NCBI GenBank assembly: GCA_021817625.1
Contig: JAKASY010000162.1
Coordinates: 1 to 5,633, forward strand
Direction of reading: 5' to 3'
Length of the DNA stretch: 5,633 nucleotides
Source of the DNA: Bacillota bacterium
GTDB taxonomy: Bacteria > Bacillota_E > JAJZYS01 > JAILZS01
Position numbers and translations under genes: made by a program. The notes beneath the pieces are model-generated. The model saw nothing but the letters and a program-made list of their open reading frames with translations, was not told the origin of the DNA and did no database searches. Shown one piece after another: positions 1 through 5,457 of the stretch; the stretch's first letter is position 1, and the number at the start of each line of letters is the position of its first letter.

Positions 1-216
1 GCCGTGGGCGGGCGGCGCCTGGTGCGCACGCTGCGGCCGATCGGGGACACGGTCCTCGCCATCGCCCCCGTGCCGGTGGCCGACGGGCCGGTGCGCTGGG
101 TGCGCCTGTGGGAGCGCGGCGCCGGCGCGTCCGTGCCCCTCATGGCCTGGCGGGTGACGCTCGCGACCGCCCGTCCAGCGCCGGGACCCGCGCCCTCGCC
201 CGGCTGGACCACCTGA
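1..216 (+). CDS. 3' end of an unrecognised protein, cut by the left edge
   Basis: This reading frame is open from the first base and stops at a TGA ending at 216, so it is probably the C-terminal 71 residues of a gene that starts outside the window. Almost every codon up to about position 170 ends in G or C, as expected of a real gene in this genome. The visible part alternates hydrophobic strands with charged residues (for example DTVLAIAPVPVADG, then VRWVRLWERG) and has no motif I can assign to a family. The last 17 residues are a Pro/Ala/Gly-rich tail, and there several codons end in A or T, so the coding signal weakens before the stop. The true C-terminus may therefore lie in another frame. 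No function is proposed. It points the same way as the downstream peptidase gene, with a 96-bp gap to that gene's ATG. Confidence 0.5.
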   Translation, partial: AVGGRRLVRTLRPIGDTVLAIAPVPVADGPVRWVRLWERGAGASVPLMAWRVTLATARPAPGPAPSPGWTT

Positions 217-300
217 TCGCCGCGGCGGCGCACCGGAGCGTCAGGCGCAGCCGGGTGCGGCAGCCGGGCACTGGGATCCAATACCGGCGTGGACCGTCGA

Positions 301-308
301 GGAGGAGG
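301..308 (+). promoter_or_regulatory. Shine-Dalgarno site fixing the peptidase start
   Basis: GGAGGAGG lies 4 bp before the ATG at 313, with its first GGAGG 7 bp away. This favours ATG 313 over the in-frame GTG at 289, which would place the ribosome-binding sequence inside the coding region. Confidence 0.75.
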
Positions 309-312
309 CGCG

Positions 313-1272
313 ATGCCGGCTCCCTACCCCCCGATCGAGCCGTACGCCCACGGGCTTCTGGACGTGGGCGACGGAAACCGCATCTACTGGGAGACGTCGG
401 GCAACCCCGCGGGCAAGCCTGCCGTCTTCCTCCACGGCGGCCCCGGCGCGGGCGGCGTGCGCGGCCCACGCAAGTCCTTCGACCCGTCCCGCTACCGCAT
501 CGTCCTGTTTGACCAGCGCGGCTGCGGGCAGAGCCTGCCGCACGCAAGCGAGCTGTCGACCCCCCTGCGCCACAACTCGACCGACAACCTGATCGCTGAC
601 ATGGAGGCGTTGCGCGCCTACCTCGGCATCGAGCGCTGGCTTCTCTTTGGCGGCTCCTGGGGATGCACGCTCGCCCTGGCGTACGCCGAGCGCTACCCGC
701 AGCGGGTGTCAGAAATCGTCCTTGCCAGCGTGAGCACCAGCCGGCGGTCGGAGATCGACTGGCTCTACCGCGGCGCGCGGCGCTTCTTCCCGGAGGCCTG
801 GGAGCGCTTTCGGGCAGGCGCGCCCGAGGCCGAGCGGGACGACGACCTGGTGGCGGCCTACGCGCGTCGCATGGACAGCGCCGACGCCGACACGCGCACA
901 CGCGCGGCGGCCGCCTGGCTGGCCTGGGAGGAGGCCGTCCTCTCGCTCGAGGCGCCCCCCAAGGCGCCGAGAGACACCGACCGGCCCTCGCCGGACGACG
1001 TGGCCTTCGCGCGCATTTGCTCGCACTTCTATGCCCACGCGGCCTGGCTGGACGAAGGCGCCCTGCTTCGAGATGTCGGGCGCCTGGCGGGCATCCCCGG
1101 CGTCCTCGTCCACGGTCGCCTCGACCTGAGCTGCCCGGTCGAAAGCGCTTGGGAGCTCTCTCGCGCCTGGCCGGGCTCCCGCCTCGTGGTCGTGGACGAC
1201 GCGGGGCACCGGCCGACGCCCGCCACGCTGGCCGCCCTGTACGGTGCGCTCGACCGCTTCAGCGGGACGTAG
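313..1272 (+). CDS. pip: Proline iminopeptidase-type alpha/beta hydrolase (peptidase family S33)
   Basis: This 319-residue protein matches the usual length of prolyl aminopeptidases, cytoplasmic serine peptidases that remove N-terminal proline from peptides. The N-terminus carries the family opening YPPIEPY (residues 5-11), then DVGDGNRIYWETSGNP. The oxyanion-region HGGPGAG is at 41-47 and DQRGCGQS at 67-74. The nucleophile elbow GGSWG places the catalytic serine at 115. The acid is probably Asp271 in HGRLD and the base His299 in DAGH. A helical cap region follows the elbow, around 140-240, and contains the familiar IDWLYRGARRFFPEAWERF pattern. There is no signal peptide. The start is ATG 313, supported by a strong ribosome-binding site. 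The gene converges on the esterase gene downstream and may follow the partial gene at the left edge. Substrate preference within the S33 family is not proven by sequence; the family call is very secure. Confidence 0.93.
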   Translation: MPAPYPPIEPYAHGLLDVGDGNRIYWETSGNPAGKPAVFLHGGPGAGGVRGPRKSFDPSRYRIVLFDQRGCGQSLPHASELSTPLRHNSTDNLIADMEALRAYLGIERWLLFGGSWGCTLALAYAERYPQRVSEIVLASVSTSRRSEIDWLYRGARRFFPEAWERFRAGAPEAERDDDLVAAYARRMDSADADTRTRAAAAWLAWEEAVLSLEAPPKAPRDTDRPSPDDVAFARICSHFYAHAAWLDEGALLRDVGRLAGIPGVLVHGRLDLSCPVESAWELSRAWPGSRLVVVDDAGHRPTPATLAALYGALDRFSGT

Positions 1273-1362
1273 TCTCTGCCGGTGCTCGGCGACGCCCGGT
1301 GGCCCCGATCCGGAGCTCGGCGGCTCGGTGGCAAGACCCGATCCCGGCGCTGGCACGGGGCG

Positions 1363-2136
1363 TCAGCGACGGGCTCCCTTCCCCGGTGACGTGTTCGTCT
1401 CGCGGGTGACTGGCTCAGCTGCTGGCCCACAGCCGAGCACGCGCGCGTGCTGCTCGAGCGCCTCGACGACGTGCGCGTCCCAATACGCCCACGTGTGCGC
1501 GCCCGGGTGCTCGCGGTAGGTGTGCGGCACCGACCGCTCGCTCAGGCGTCGATGCAGGCGCCGGCTCCCCGGCAGGAGGGAGTCGTCCACGCCGCAGTCG
1601 ATGCCCAGGGCGGGCGCGCGGGCGGGATCGGCGCGCTCGGCCAGGGCCTCGATGCTCGCCTCGGCGGCGAGCTCCTCCGGCCACCCGCCGGCGAGGAGCT
1701 CCGCCTGCGCGCGAAACGCTCCGGAGTGCGACCACACCGAGGCGAACCGATCGGGATGGCGCAGGCCCAGGTAGACGGCCCCGAACCCGCCCATGGACAG
1801 GCCGCCGATGGCGCAGGGCCCCGGCCGCGCCGGGAAGGTGGCCGCCACGTGCGCGGCCAGGTCCTCGATCACGAAGTCCTCGTAGCGCTCGCGCGGGCCG
1901 CGGTTGAGCCAGAAGCCGAGGCCCCCGTCCGGCAGCACCACGATCAGGGGCAGCGCCGCCACGTGGCGCACCAGGTTCGACAGGCGCACCCACGCCGTGT
2001 GGTCGTCGGACGCGCCGTGCAGCTGGTAGAGGACGGGGAACGACCCCGGCCCGGCCGCGCGCTCGGGCAGGAGCACGGTGTACGTCACGTGGCGTCCGAG
2101 CGCGGCGCTCGCGAACTGCATGGTGCCGATGTTCAT
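1363..2136 (-). CDS. Putative serine esterase, esterase D / tributyrin esterase (EstA-like) group
   Basis: This 257-residue alpha/beta hydrolase resembles the esterase D family (S-formylglutathione hydrolase, tributyrin esterase and relatives), which hydrolyse short acyl or carbohydrate esters. Visible marks are LYQLHGASDDHTAW near residues 37-49, VVLPDGG at 67-72, and the elbow GGLSMGG at 111-117 with nucleophile Ser114. The acid is probably Asp185 in CGVDD, and the base His214 in GAHTWAYWD, a typical family ending. No signal peptide is seen, so it is likely cytoplasmic. The last 20 or so residues form a polar tail beyond the usual fold. ATG 2136 is the first good start and has a purine-rich GGGAGGGAAGG about 10 bp upstream, a rather long spacing. 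It is convergent with the peptidase gene (90-bp gap) and divergent from the membrane protein gene. The natural substrate cannot be read from the sequence; acetylated sugars or xenobiotic esters are possible. Confidence 0.88.
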   Translation of the reverse strand: MNIGTMQFASAALGRHVTYTVLLPERAAGPGSFPVLYQLHGASDDHTAWVRLSNLVRHVAALPLIVVLPDGGLGFWLNRGPRERYEDFVIEDLAAHVAATFPARPGPCAIGGLSMGGFGAVYLGLRHPDRFASVWSHSGAFRAQAELLAGGWPEELAAEASIEALAERADPARAPALGIDCGVDDSLLPGSRRLHRRLSERSVPHTYREHPGAHTWAYWDAHVVEALEQHARVLGCGPAAEPVTRETNTSPGKGARR

Positions 2137-2179
2137 CTGCGGACCGCCTTCCCTCCCGCCTCACATCACCGCCCCGCTT

Positions 2180-2228
2180 CGCCGGTGGGCGCGGCCACGC
2201 CTGCGCCGCGCGGGCAGGTGCACCGGCG
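2180..2228. repeat. Nested inverted repeat in a divergent intergenic region
   Basis: An exact 8-bp inverted repeat (CGCCGGTG at 2180-2187, CACCGGCG at 2221-2228) encloses a second exact 7-bp one (GCGCGGC at 2189-2195, GCCGCGC at 2205-2211) with a 9-base loop. It lies between the divergent starts of the esterase and cation-efflux-like genes. It could be an operator or a folded leader, but such G+C-rich DNA also produces stems by chance. Confidence 0.3.
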
Positions 2229-2262
2229 CCGGGCCCGAAGTCGTGGTGGACGATCTTGTCAC

Positions 2263-2270
2263 GAGGGGGG
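2263..2270 (+). promoter_or_regulatory. Ribosome-binding site of the cation-efflux-like gene
   Basis: GAGGGGGG ends 9 bp before ATG 2280. It supports that ATG over the in-frame TTG at 2256, which lies upstream of it. A C-rich run follows the site directly. Confidence 0.6.
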
Positions 2271-2279
2271 CCCCGCCCG

Positions 2280-2861
2280 ATGGAGGATCGTCTCCTGCGC
2301 CGCGGCCTCCGGCTCGAGTACGCGACGCTGGCCTGGAACGTGGCAGGCACGGTGATCGTCGTGGCGGCCGCGTGGCGGGCGCGCTCGGTCGCCCTGGCGG
2401 GCTTCGGCCTCGACTCGCTGATCGAGATCTTCGCCTCGGTCGTCGTGGTGTGGCAGCTCACCGACGCGGGGGCGGGACGCGAGCGCCGCGCTCTGCGCCT
2501 GATCGGCCTGGCGTTCTGCGCCCTCGCCCTGTACGTCCTCGCCCAGACGGCGGTGACGCTCGCCGCCCACGTCCGTCCCGCCCCGTCGCCCGCGGGCATC
2601 GCCTGGCTCGGCGCCACGTTCGTGGCGATGCTCCTCCTCGCCCGGGGCAAGCGCGTCACCGGCGCGGCGCTCGGAAACGCCGTGCTGTCGACGGAGGGTC
2701 GGGTCACGCTGATCGACGCCGTGCTGGCCGGCGCCGTGCTCGTCGGCCTGGTGCTGAACGCGGCGCTGGGCTGGTGGTTTGCGGACCCGCTGGCGGGCCT
2801 CGTGGTCGTCTACTACGCCGTGCGAGAGGGCCTGGGAGCGCTCTTGGGCGAGCCGGCCTGA
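2280..2861 (+). CDS. Short cation-efflux (CDF-like) integral membrane protein
   Basis: This 193-residue protein is almost entirely hydrophobic, with about six membrane segments near residues 14-33, 38-60, 72-96, 105-121, 144-165 and 168-183. The stretch from Ser36 through GFGLDSLIE (41-49) follows the cation diffusion facilitator signature of the second helix, and LNAALGWWFADPLAG (159-173) matches a conserved stretch of short CDF-related proteins. Full CDF transporters export Zn, Co, Fe or Mn in exchange for protons and carry a cytoplasmic C-terminal metal-sensing domain. That domain is absent here, and the protein ends just after the last helix. The usual His/Asp-x3-Asp in helix 2 appears as Asp45-x3-Glu49, and the matching helix 5 site is not clearly kept. 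Metal transport is therefore a family-based inference. The gene diverges from the esterase gene and runs convergently to within 3 bp of the amidohydrolase stop. Confidence 0.8.
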   Translation: MEDRLLRRGLRLEYATLAWNVAGTVIVVAAAWRARSVALAGFGLDSLIEIFASVVVVWQLTDAGAGRERRALRLIGLAFCALALYVLAQTAVTLAAHVRPAPSPAGIAWLGATFVAMLLLARGKRVTGAALGNAVLSTEGRVTLIDAVLAGAVLVGLVLNAALGWWFADPLAGLVVVYYAVREGLGALLGEPA

Positions 2862-2864
2862 CCC

Positions 2865-3956
2865 TTACGGCGCCGCCTCGGCCGTTGCCATCGCCCGCAC
2901 CGCCGCGCGCAGCCTGGGCAGGATGCGAAGGGCAGTGCCGCTGTAGAGCATGCGCAACGCCCGGCCGCCGAGGCCAAGGCCGTACACCCGCCAGCGTCCC
3001 TGGGCGCCGGGCGACGGCTCCGCGTCCTCCGGCCGGTAGGGGAAGTGCTCGTCCTCGCTCTCGAGCGTCCGGTACACCACCCGGTAGTCCTCGGCCGTCG
3101 CCGGAAACACGTCGAGGCCGAACACCGCCCTGCCCGCGTACCTCGTCAGGAAGCGCCGGGCGGTGCGGGGCTGGCGGCCGAGCTCCGCGTGGCGGGCGGC
3201 GATGTCCACGTGCAGGTTGGGATGGCGGTCGAGCCTCGCCGCCACGCGGGCGAGGTCCTCGCTGTGGGAGGCGACGTGGGCGCCGATGAAGGTGGTGGCG
3301 GGGTTCGCCTCGAGCAGCGTCTCGAACTCCTCCTGCAGCTGCTCGAACGAGGGCATGCCCGGGCCGTAGAAGTGCCAGTCGGGGTGGGCGCTAAGCTCCT
3401 CGTAGCGCTCGTTGTGGCGGTCGAGGGGGGTGAAGAAGGCGACGGGGTCCGCCGTGTGGATGAGGACCGGCAGGCCGAGCTCCGCCGCCGTGTGCCAGAT
3501 CGGGGCGAGGCGCGGGTCCGACGTGGCGAGGCGCCTTCCCTCCGGGTCGCGCAGGCGAAGGCCGAGATCCTTCCACACCTTCAGGCCCTCCGCCCCCGCC
3601 GCCGCCGCGTCGCGCAGGTCGCGCGCCATGCGCTCGCCGAACCCGGGCCGTTCGAGGCAGCGCGGCCAGTCGAACTGGGCGAACACGGCGAAGCGATCCG
3701 GGTAGGGCCCGCGCAGGCGCTCCATGTGCCGGCGCACGCGCTCGCCCACGCCGCCGTCGAGGTCCACGTACGCGGCCACGCCCGCCTTGTCCATCTCCGC
3801 CACGAGCGCGCCCACGTCCCGCACCTGCCACTCGTCGCTCGCCCACTGGGTGTGGTTGTGCATGTCGACGACGGGGAAGCGCGGGCGCTCGACGCGGTGG
3901 CCCGCCACCACGAGCTGGGAGATGGGGTCATAGTCCCTGAGGAGCAGGTCGTCCAC
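2865..3956 (-). CDS. Metal-dependent hydrolase, amidohydrolase-2 family (TIM barrel)
   Basis: This 363-residue cytoplasmic protein has the metal-ligand order of the amidohydrolase superfamily. HxH is in VVDMHNHTQ (His33, His35), and the strand-4 lysine region is GLKVWKDLGL (Lys126). LIHTADPVAFF contains His167, FIGAHVASHSEDL contains His227, and Asp282 lies in VFGLDVFP. The family hydrolyses or decarboxylates C-N, C-O or C-C bonds using one or two metal ions; the substrate here is not readable. The C-terminal EHFPYRP and GRWRVYGLGL segments are typical of a subgroup I recall from environmental bacteria. Most relatives have FGTD where this has FGLD. The GTG start at 3956 is supported by a double AAGGG ribosome-binding sequence. 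The gene lies 44 bp behind the GH4 gene on the same strand, so the two are probably co-transcribed, which suggests a role in carbohydrate or lactone breakdown (inference). Confidence 0.87.
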   Translation of the reverse strand: MDDLLLRDYDPISQLVVAGHRVERPRFPVVDMHNHTQWASDEWQVRDVGALVAEMDKAGVAAYVDLDGGVGERVRRHMERLRGPYPDRFAVFAQFDWPRCLERPGFGERMARDLRDAAAAGAEGLKVWKDLGLRLRDPEGRRLATSDPRLAPIWHTAAELGLPVLIHTADPVAFFTPLDRHNERYEELSAHPDWHFYGPGMPSFEQLQEEFETLLEANPATTFIGAHVASHSEDLARVAARLDRHPNLHVDIAARHAELGRQPRTARRFLTRYAGRAVFGLDVFPATAEDYRVVYRTLESEDEHFPYRPEDAEPSPGAQGRWRVYGLGLGGRALRMLYSGTALRILPRLRAAVRAMATAEAAP

Positions 3957-3960
3957 GGTG

Positions 3961-3970
3961 CCCTTCCCTT
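3961..3970 (-). promoter_or_regulatory. Ribosome-binding site supporting the GTG start of the amidohydrolase
   Basis: Read on the minus strand, this is AAGGG twice in a row, 4 and 9 bases before the GTG at 3956. No ATG competes nearby in that frame. Confidence 0.65.
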
Positions 3971-3988
3971 CTTTCCGCTCTTTCCGCT
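3971..3988 (-). repeat. Perfect 9-bp tandem duplication in the amidohydrolase leader
   Basis: Two exact adjacent copies of a 9-bp unit (AGCGGAAAG on the minus strand) occupy most of the 44-bp gap between the GH4 stop and the amidohydrolase start. Together with the ribosome-binding site they form a run of almost pure purines. Confidence 0.8.
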
Positions 3989-4000
3989 GGGGCGCTACGG

Positions 4001-5329
4001 CTATCGCGGCGCGCCGGCCCGGATCGACCAGGCGCGCCGCCGCTCGAGCCTTGGCAGGAGGCCCTGGTGCGCCGCCACGAGGTCGTCGACCATGGCGGCC
4101 ATCTGGTCCAGCGCCAGCGTGGCCGCGGCGTTGGGGTCGAGCATGACGGCCTCGTCCACCGCCTCCCGCCGGCCGCTGCGCACGGCCTCCAGGACCAGCT
4201 GCTGGGCCGTCACCGCGGCCCCGTTCAGGGCGGCCAGGGCGACCGGCAGCGCCCCTGCCGCCTCCGGCCGCACGCCGCCGCGCCCCGCGGTCGCCGCCAC
4301 CTCGACCGCAGCCTCCGCCGCCAGGTTGTCGATGTAGCCGTCGTTCGCCACGTTCACCTGCAGGCGCGCCTCGCGCCCGGTCGTGAGGGCGTCCACGAGG
4401 AGCGGCGCGTACTCGTCGGAGGCCGGCAGGAGCATGGGCTCACGCGCCGCGAGCGCGGCCGCCAGGTGGTCGTAGCGCTCGATGTTCGCCTCGCTGCGCC
4501 TCAGGTACTCCCCCACGGGGATGCCGAGACGCTCGATCTCGGCCGGCGAGCGCATGAAGTACGGCACGTACTCCGCGTTGTGCTCGCTTGACTCGGAGAC
4601 GAACACGCCCAGCCGCTCCATGAGCTCGAAGCGGACGCGGTCGCGCGCGTACACGTCCGGCCGCCGCGCCGCGCGGGCGAGGTCGGGGTAGGCGTCGCGG
4701 CCGTCCACGCGCAGCTCGAGGAACCAGGCCTGGTGGTTCACGCCGGCGGCCCGGTAGGTGAGGCGCTCGTGCCCGACGCCCAGATAGCCGGCCAGGGCCG
4801 CCGCCGTGTGCGCCACCGAGTGGCAGAGGCCGTACGCCTCGATCGAGGCCATGCGGGAGAGCGCGAGCATGACCATGCCCATGGGGTTCGTGTAGTTGAT
4901 TAGGCGGGCGCCCGGCGCGACGCGCTCCATGTCGCGGCCGATGGCGAGCACCGCCGGGATCGTGCGCAGGCCCCGGAAGATGCCGCCCACGCCCACCGTG
5001 TCGGCGATCGTCTGGCGCAGGCCGTAGCGGGCGGGGATGTCGAAGTCGGCGCGAGTGGCCGCGTAGCCACCGACCTGGATGGTGTTGATCACGAAGTCGG
5101 CGCCGGCCAGGGCGTCGGCGCGCTCGGCGAAGGCGGCCACGCGGGCGCGGGCGCCGGACTCCTCGACCAGCCGCTCGACGAGCGCGAGGGCGGCGGCGAG
5201 GCGCCCCGGATCGGCGTCCACGAGGGCGAGGCGAAGGCCGTCGCGCAGACCCGGCCGGCGCAGGAGGTCGGACACCACCTGGCGCGTGAACACCATGCTG
5301 CCCGCGCCCACGAGCGCCACGCTCGCCAC
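4001..5329 (-). CDS. GH4 family glycosidase, alpha-galactosidase/alpha-galacturonidase type
   Basis: This 442-residue protein has the length and all the landmarks of glycoside hydrolase family 4. These cytoplasmic enzymes cleave glycosides by an NAD-dependent oxidation-elimination mechanism with a divalent metal such as Mn. The N-terminal Rossmann motif is VALVGAGSMVFT (4-15), followed by an acidic strand end LVDAD (36-40). Next come NTIQVGGY (82-89), RYGLRQTIADTVG (101-113, with Asp110) and GGIFRGLRTIP (115-125). NYTNPM is at 145-150. CHSV gives metal ligands Cys169 and His170, and GVNH gives His199. SSEHNAEYVPYF (247-258) is also typical. CHSV points to the MelA-like alpha-galactosidase or LplD-like alpha-galacturonidase branch rather than the 6-phospho-glycosidases, which use other residues there. 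The substrate between these two is uncertain. The GTG start at 5329 has GGGGGG six bases upstream. It is probably the first gene of a pair with the amidohydrolase. Confidence 0.92.
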   Translation of the reverse strand: MASVALVGAGSMVFTRQVVSDLLRRPGLRDGLRLALVDADPGRLAAALALVERLVEESGARARVAAFAERADALAGADFVINTIQVGGYAATRADFDIPARYGLRQTIADTVGVGGIFRGLRTIPAVLAIGRDMERVAPGARLINYTNPMGMVMLALSRMASIEAYGLCHSVAHTAAALAGYLGVGHERLTYRAAGVNHQAWFLELRVDGRDAYPDLARAARRPDVYARDRVRFELMERLGVFVSESSEHNAEYVPYFMRSPAEIERLGIPVGEYLRRSEANIERYDHLAAALAAREPMLLPASDEYAPLLVDALTTGREARLQVNVANDGYIDNLAAEAAVEVAATAGRGGVRPEAAGALPVALAALNGAAVTAQQLVLEAVRSGRREAVDEAVMLDPNAAATLALDQMAAMVDDLVAAHQGLLPRLERRRAWSIRAGAPR

Positions 5330-5335
5330 CGCGAT

Positions 5336-5341
5336 CCCCCC
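5336..5341 (-). promoter_or_regulatory. Ribosome-binding site supporting the GTG start of the GH4 gene
   Basis: A run of six G on the minus strand ends 6 bases before GTG 5329. The encoded N-terminus then begins directly with the Rossmann strand MASVALVGAG, as GH4 proteins do, so both lines agree on this start. Confidence 0.6.
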
Positions 5342-5388
5342 TGCTCCCCGGCCCTTCCTCCCCCACCGGTTCGTCGACGCCCGGCCAA

Positions 5389-5457
5389 GCCCTGCGGACC
5401 TTTGTCGCGGCCGCTCGGCAGGGCGCGGCGGGGCAGCGGGAGAACTGGCGGCAGGGC
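5389..5457. repeat. Three-copy GCAGGGC 7-mer in the divergent intergenic region
   Basis: GCAGGGC occurs at 5418-5424 and 5451-5457, both within CGGCAGGGC and 33 bp apart, and as its inverse GCCCTGC at 5389-5395. The copies lie between the divergent GH4 gene and the kinase-like coding region, where shared operators are expected. No convincing -35/-10 promoter elements are visible in this stretch. The role as regulator sites is inference. Confidence 0.35.

Noticed and set aside
247..268. Direct repeat GCAGCCGGG (247-255 and 260-268) upstream of the peptidase gene
   Set aside because: Two short copies in G+C-rich DNA with no symmetry or promoter nearby; chance is likely.
276..285. Relatively A+T-rich patch (ATCCAATAC) as a -10 promoter element for the peptidase gene
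   Set aside because: It fits the -10 consensus poorly and no -35-like hexamer stands at the proper distance upstream.
289..312. In-frame GTG at 289 as the start of the peptidase
   Set aside because: The Shine-Dalgarno sequence lies inside this extension, directly before ATG 313, and homologues start close to the YPPIEPY motif.
1291..1364. Inverted repeat GACGCCC / GGGCGTC between the convergent peptidase and esterase genes as a shared terminator
   Set aside because: The arms are 7 bp with about 60 bases between them, there is no T run on either strand, and the right arm overlaps the esterase stop. This is weak support for a terminator.
1447..2355. Plus-strand open frame (302 codons) antisense to the esterase
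   Set aside because: The esterase strand carries a complete catalytic triad. The antisense product is composition-biased with no recognisable domain, so it is a shadow.
1415..2707. Long minus-strand open frame (430 codons) across the esterase and the divergent membrane protein gene
   Set aside because: It is Arg/Pro/Ala-rich, has no motif, and overlaps two genes with clear family motifs. High G+C removes stop codons and gives long false frames.
3045..4337. Plus-strand open frame (430 codons) antisense to the amidohydrolase and GH4 genes
   Set aside because: It mirrors two motif-rich genes, is Val/Arg/His-rich and has no domain I recognise.
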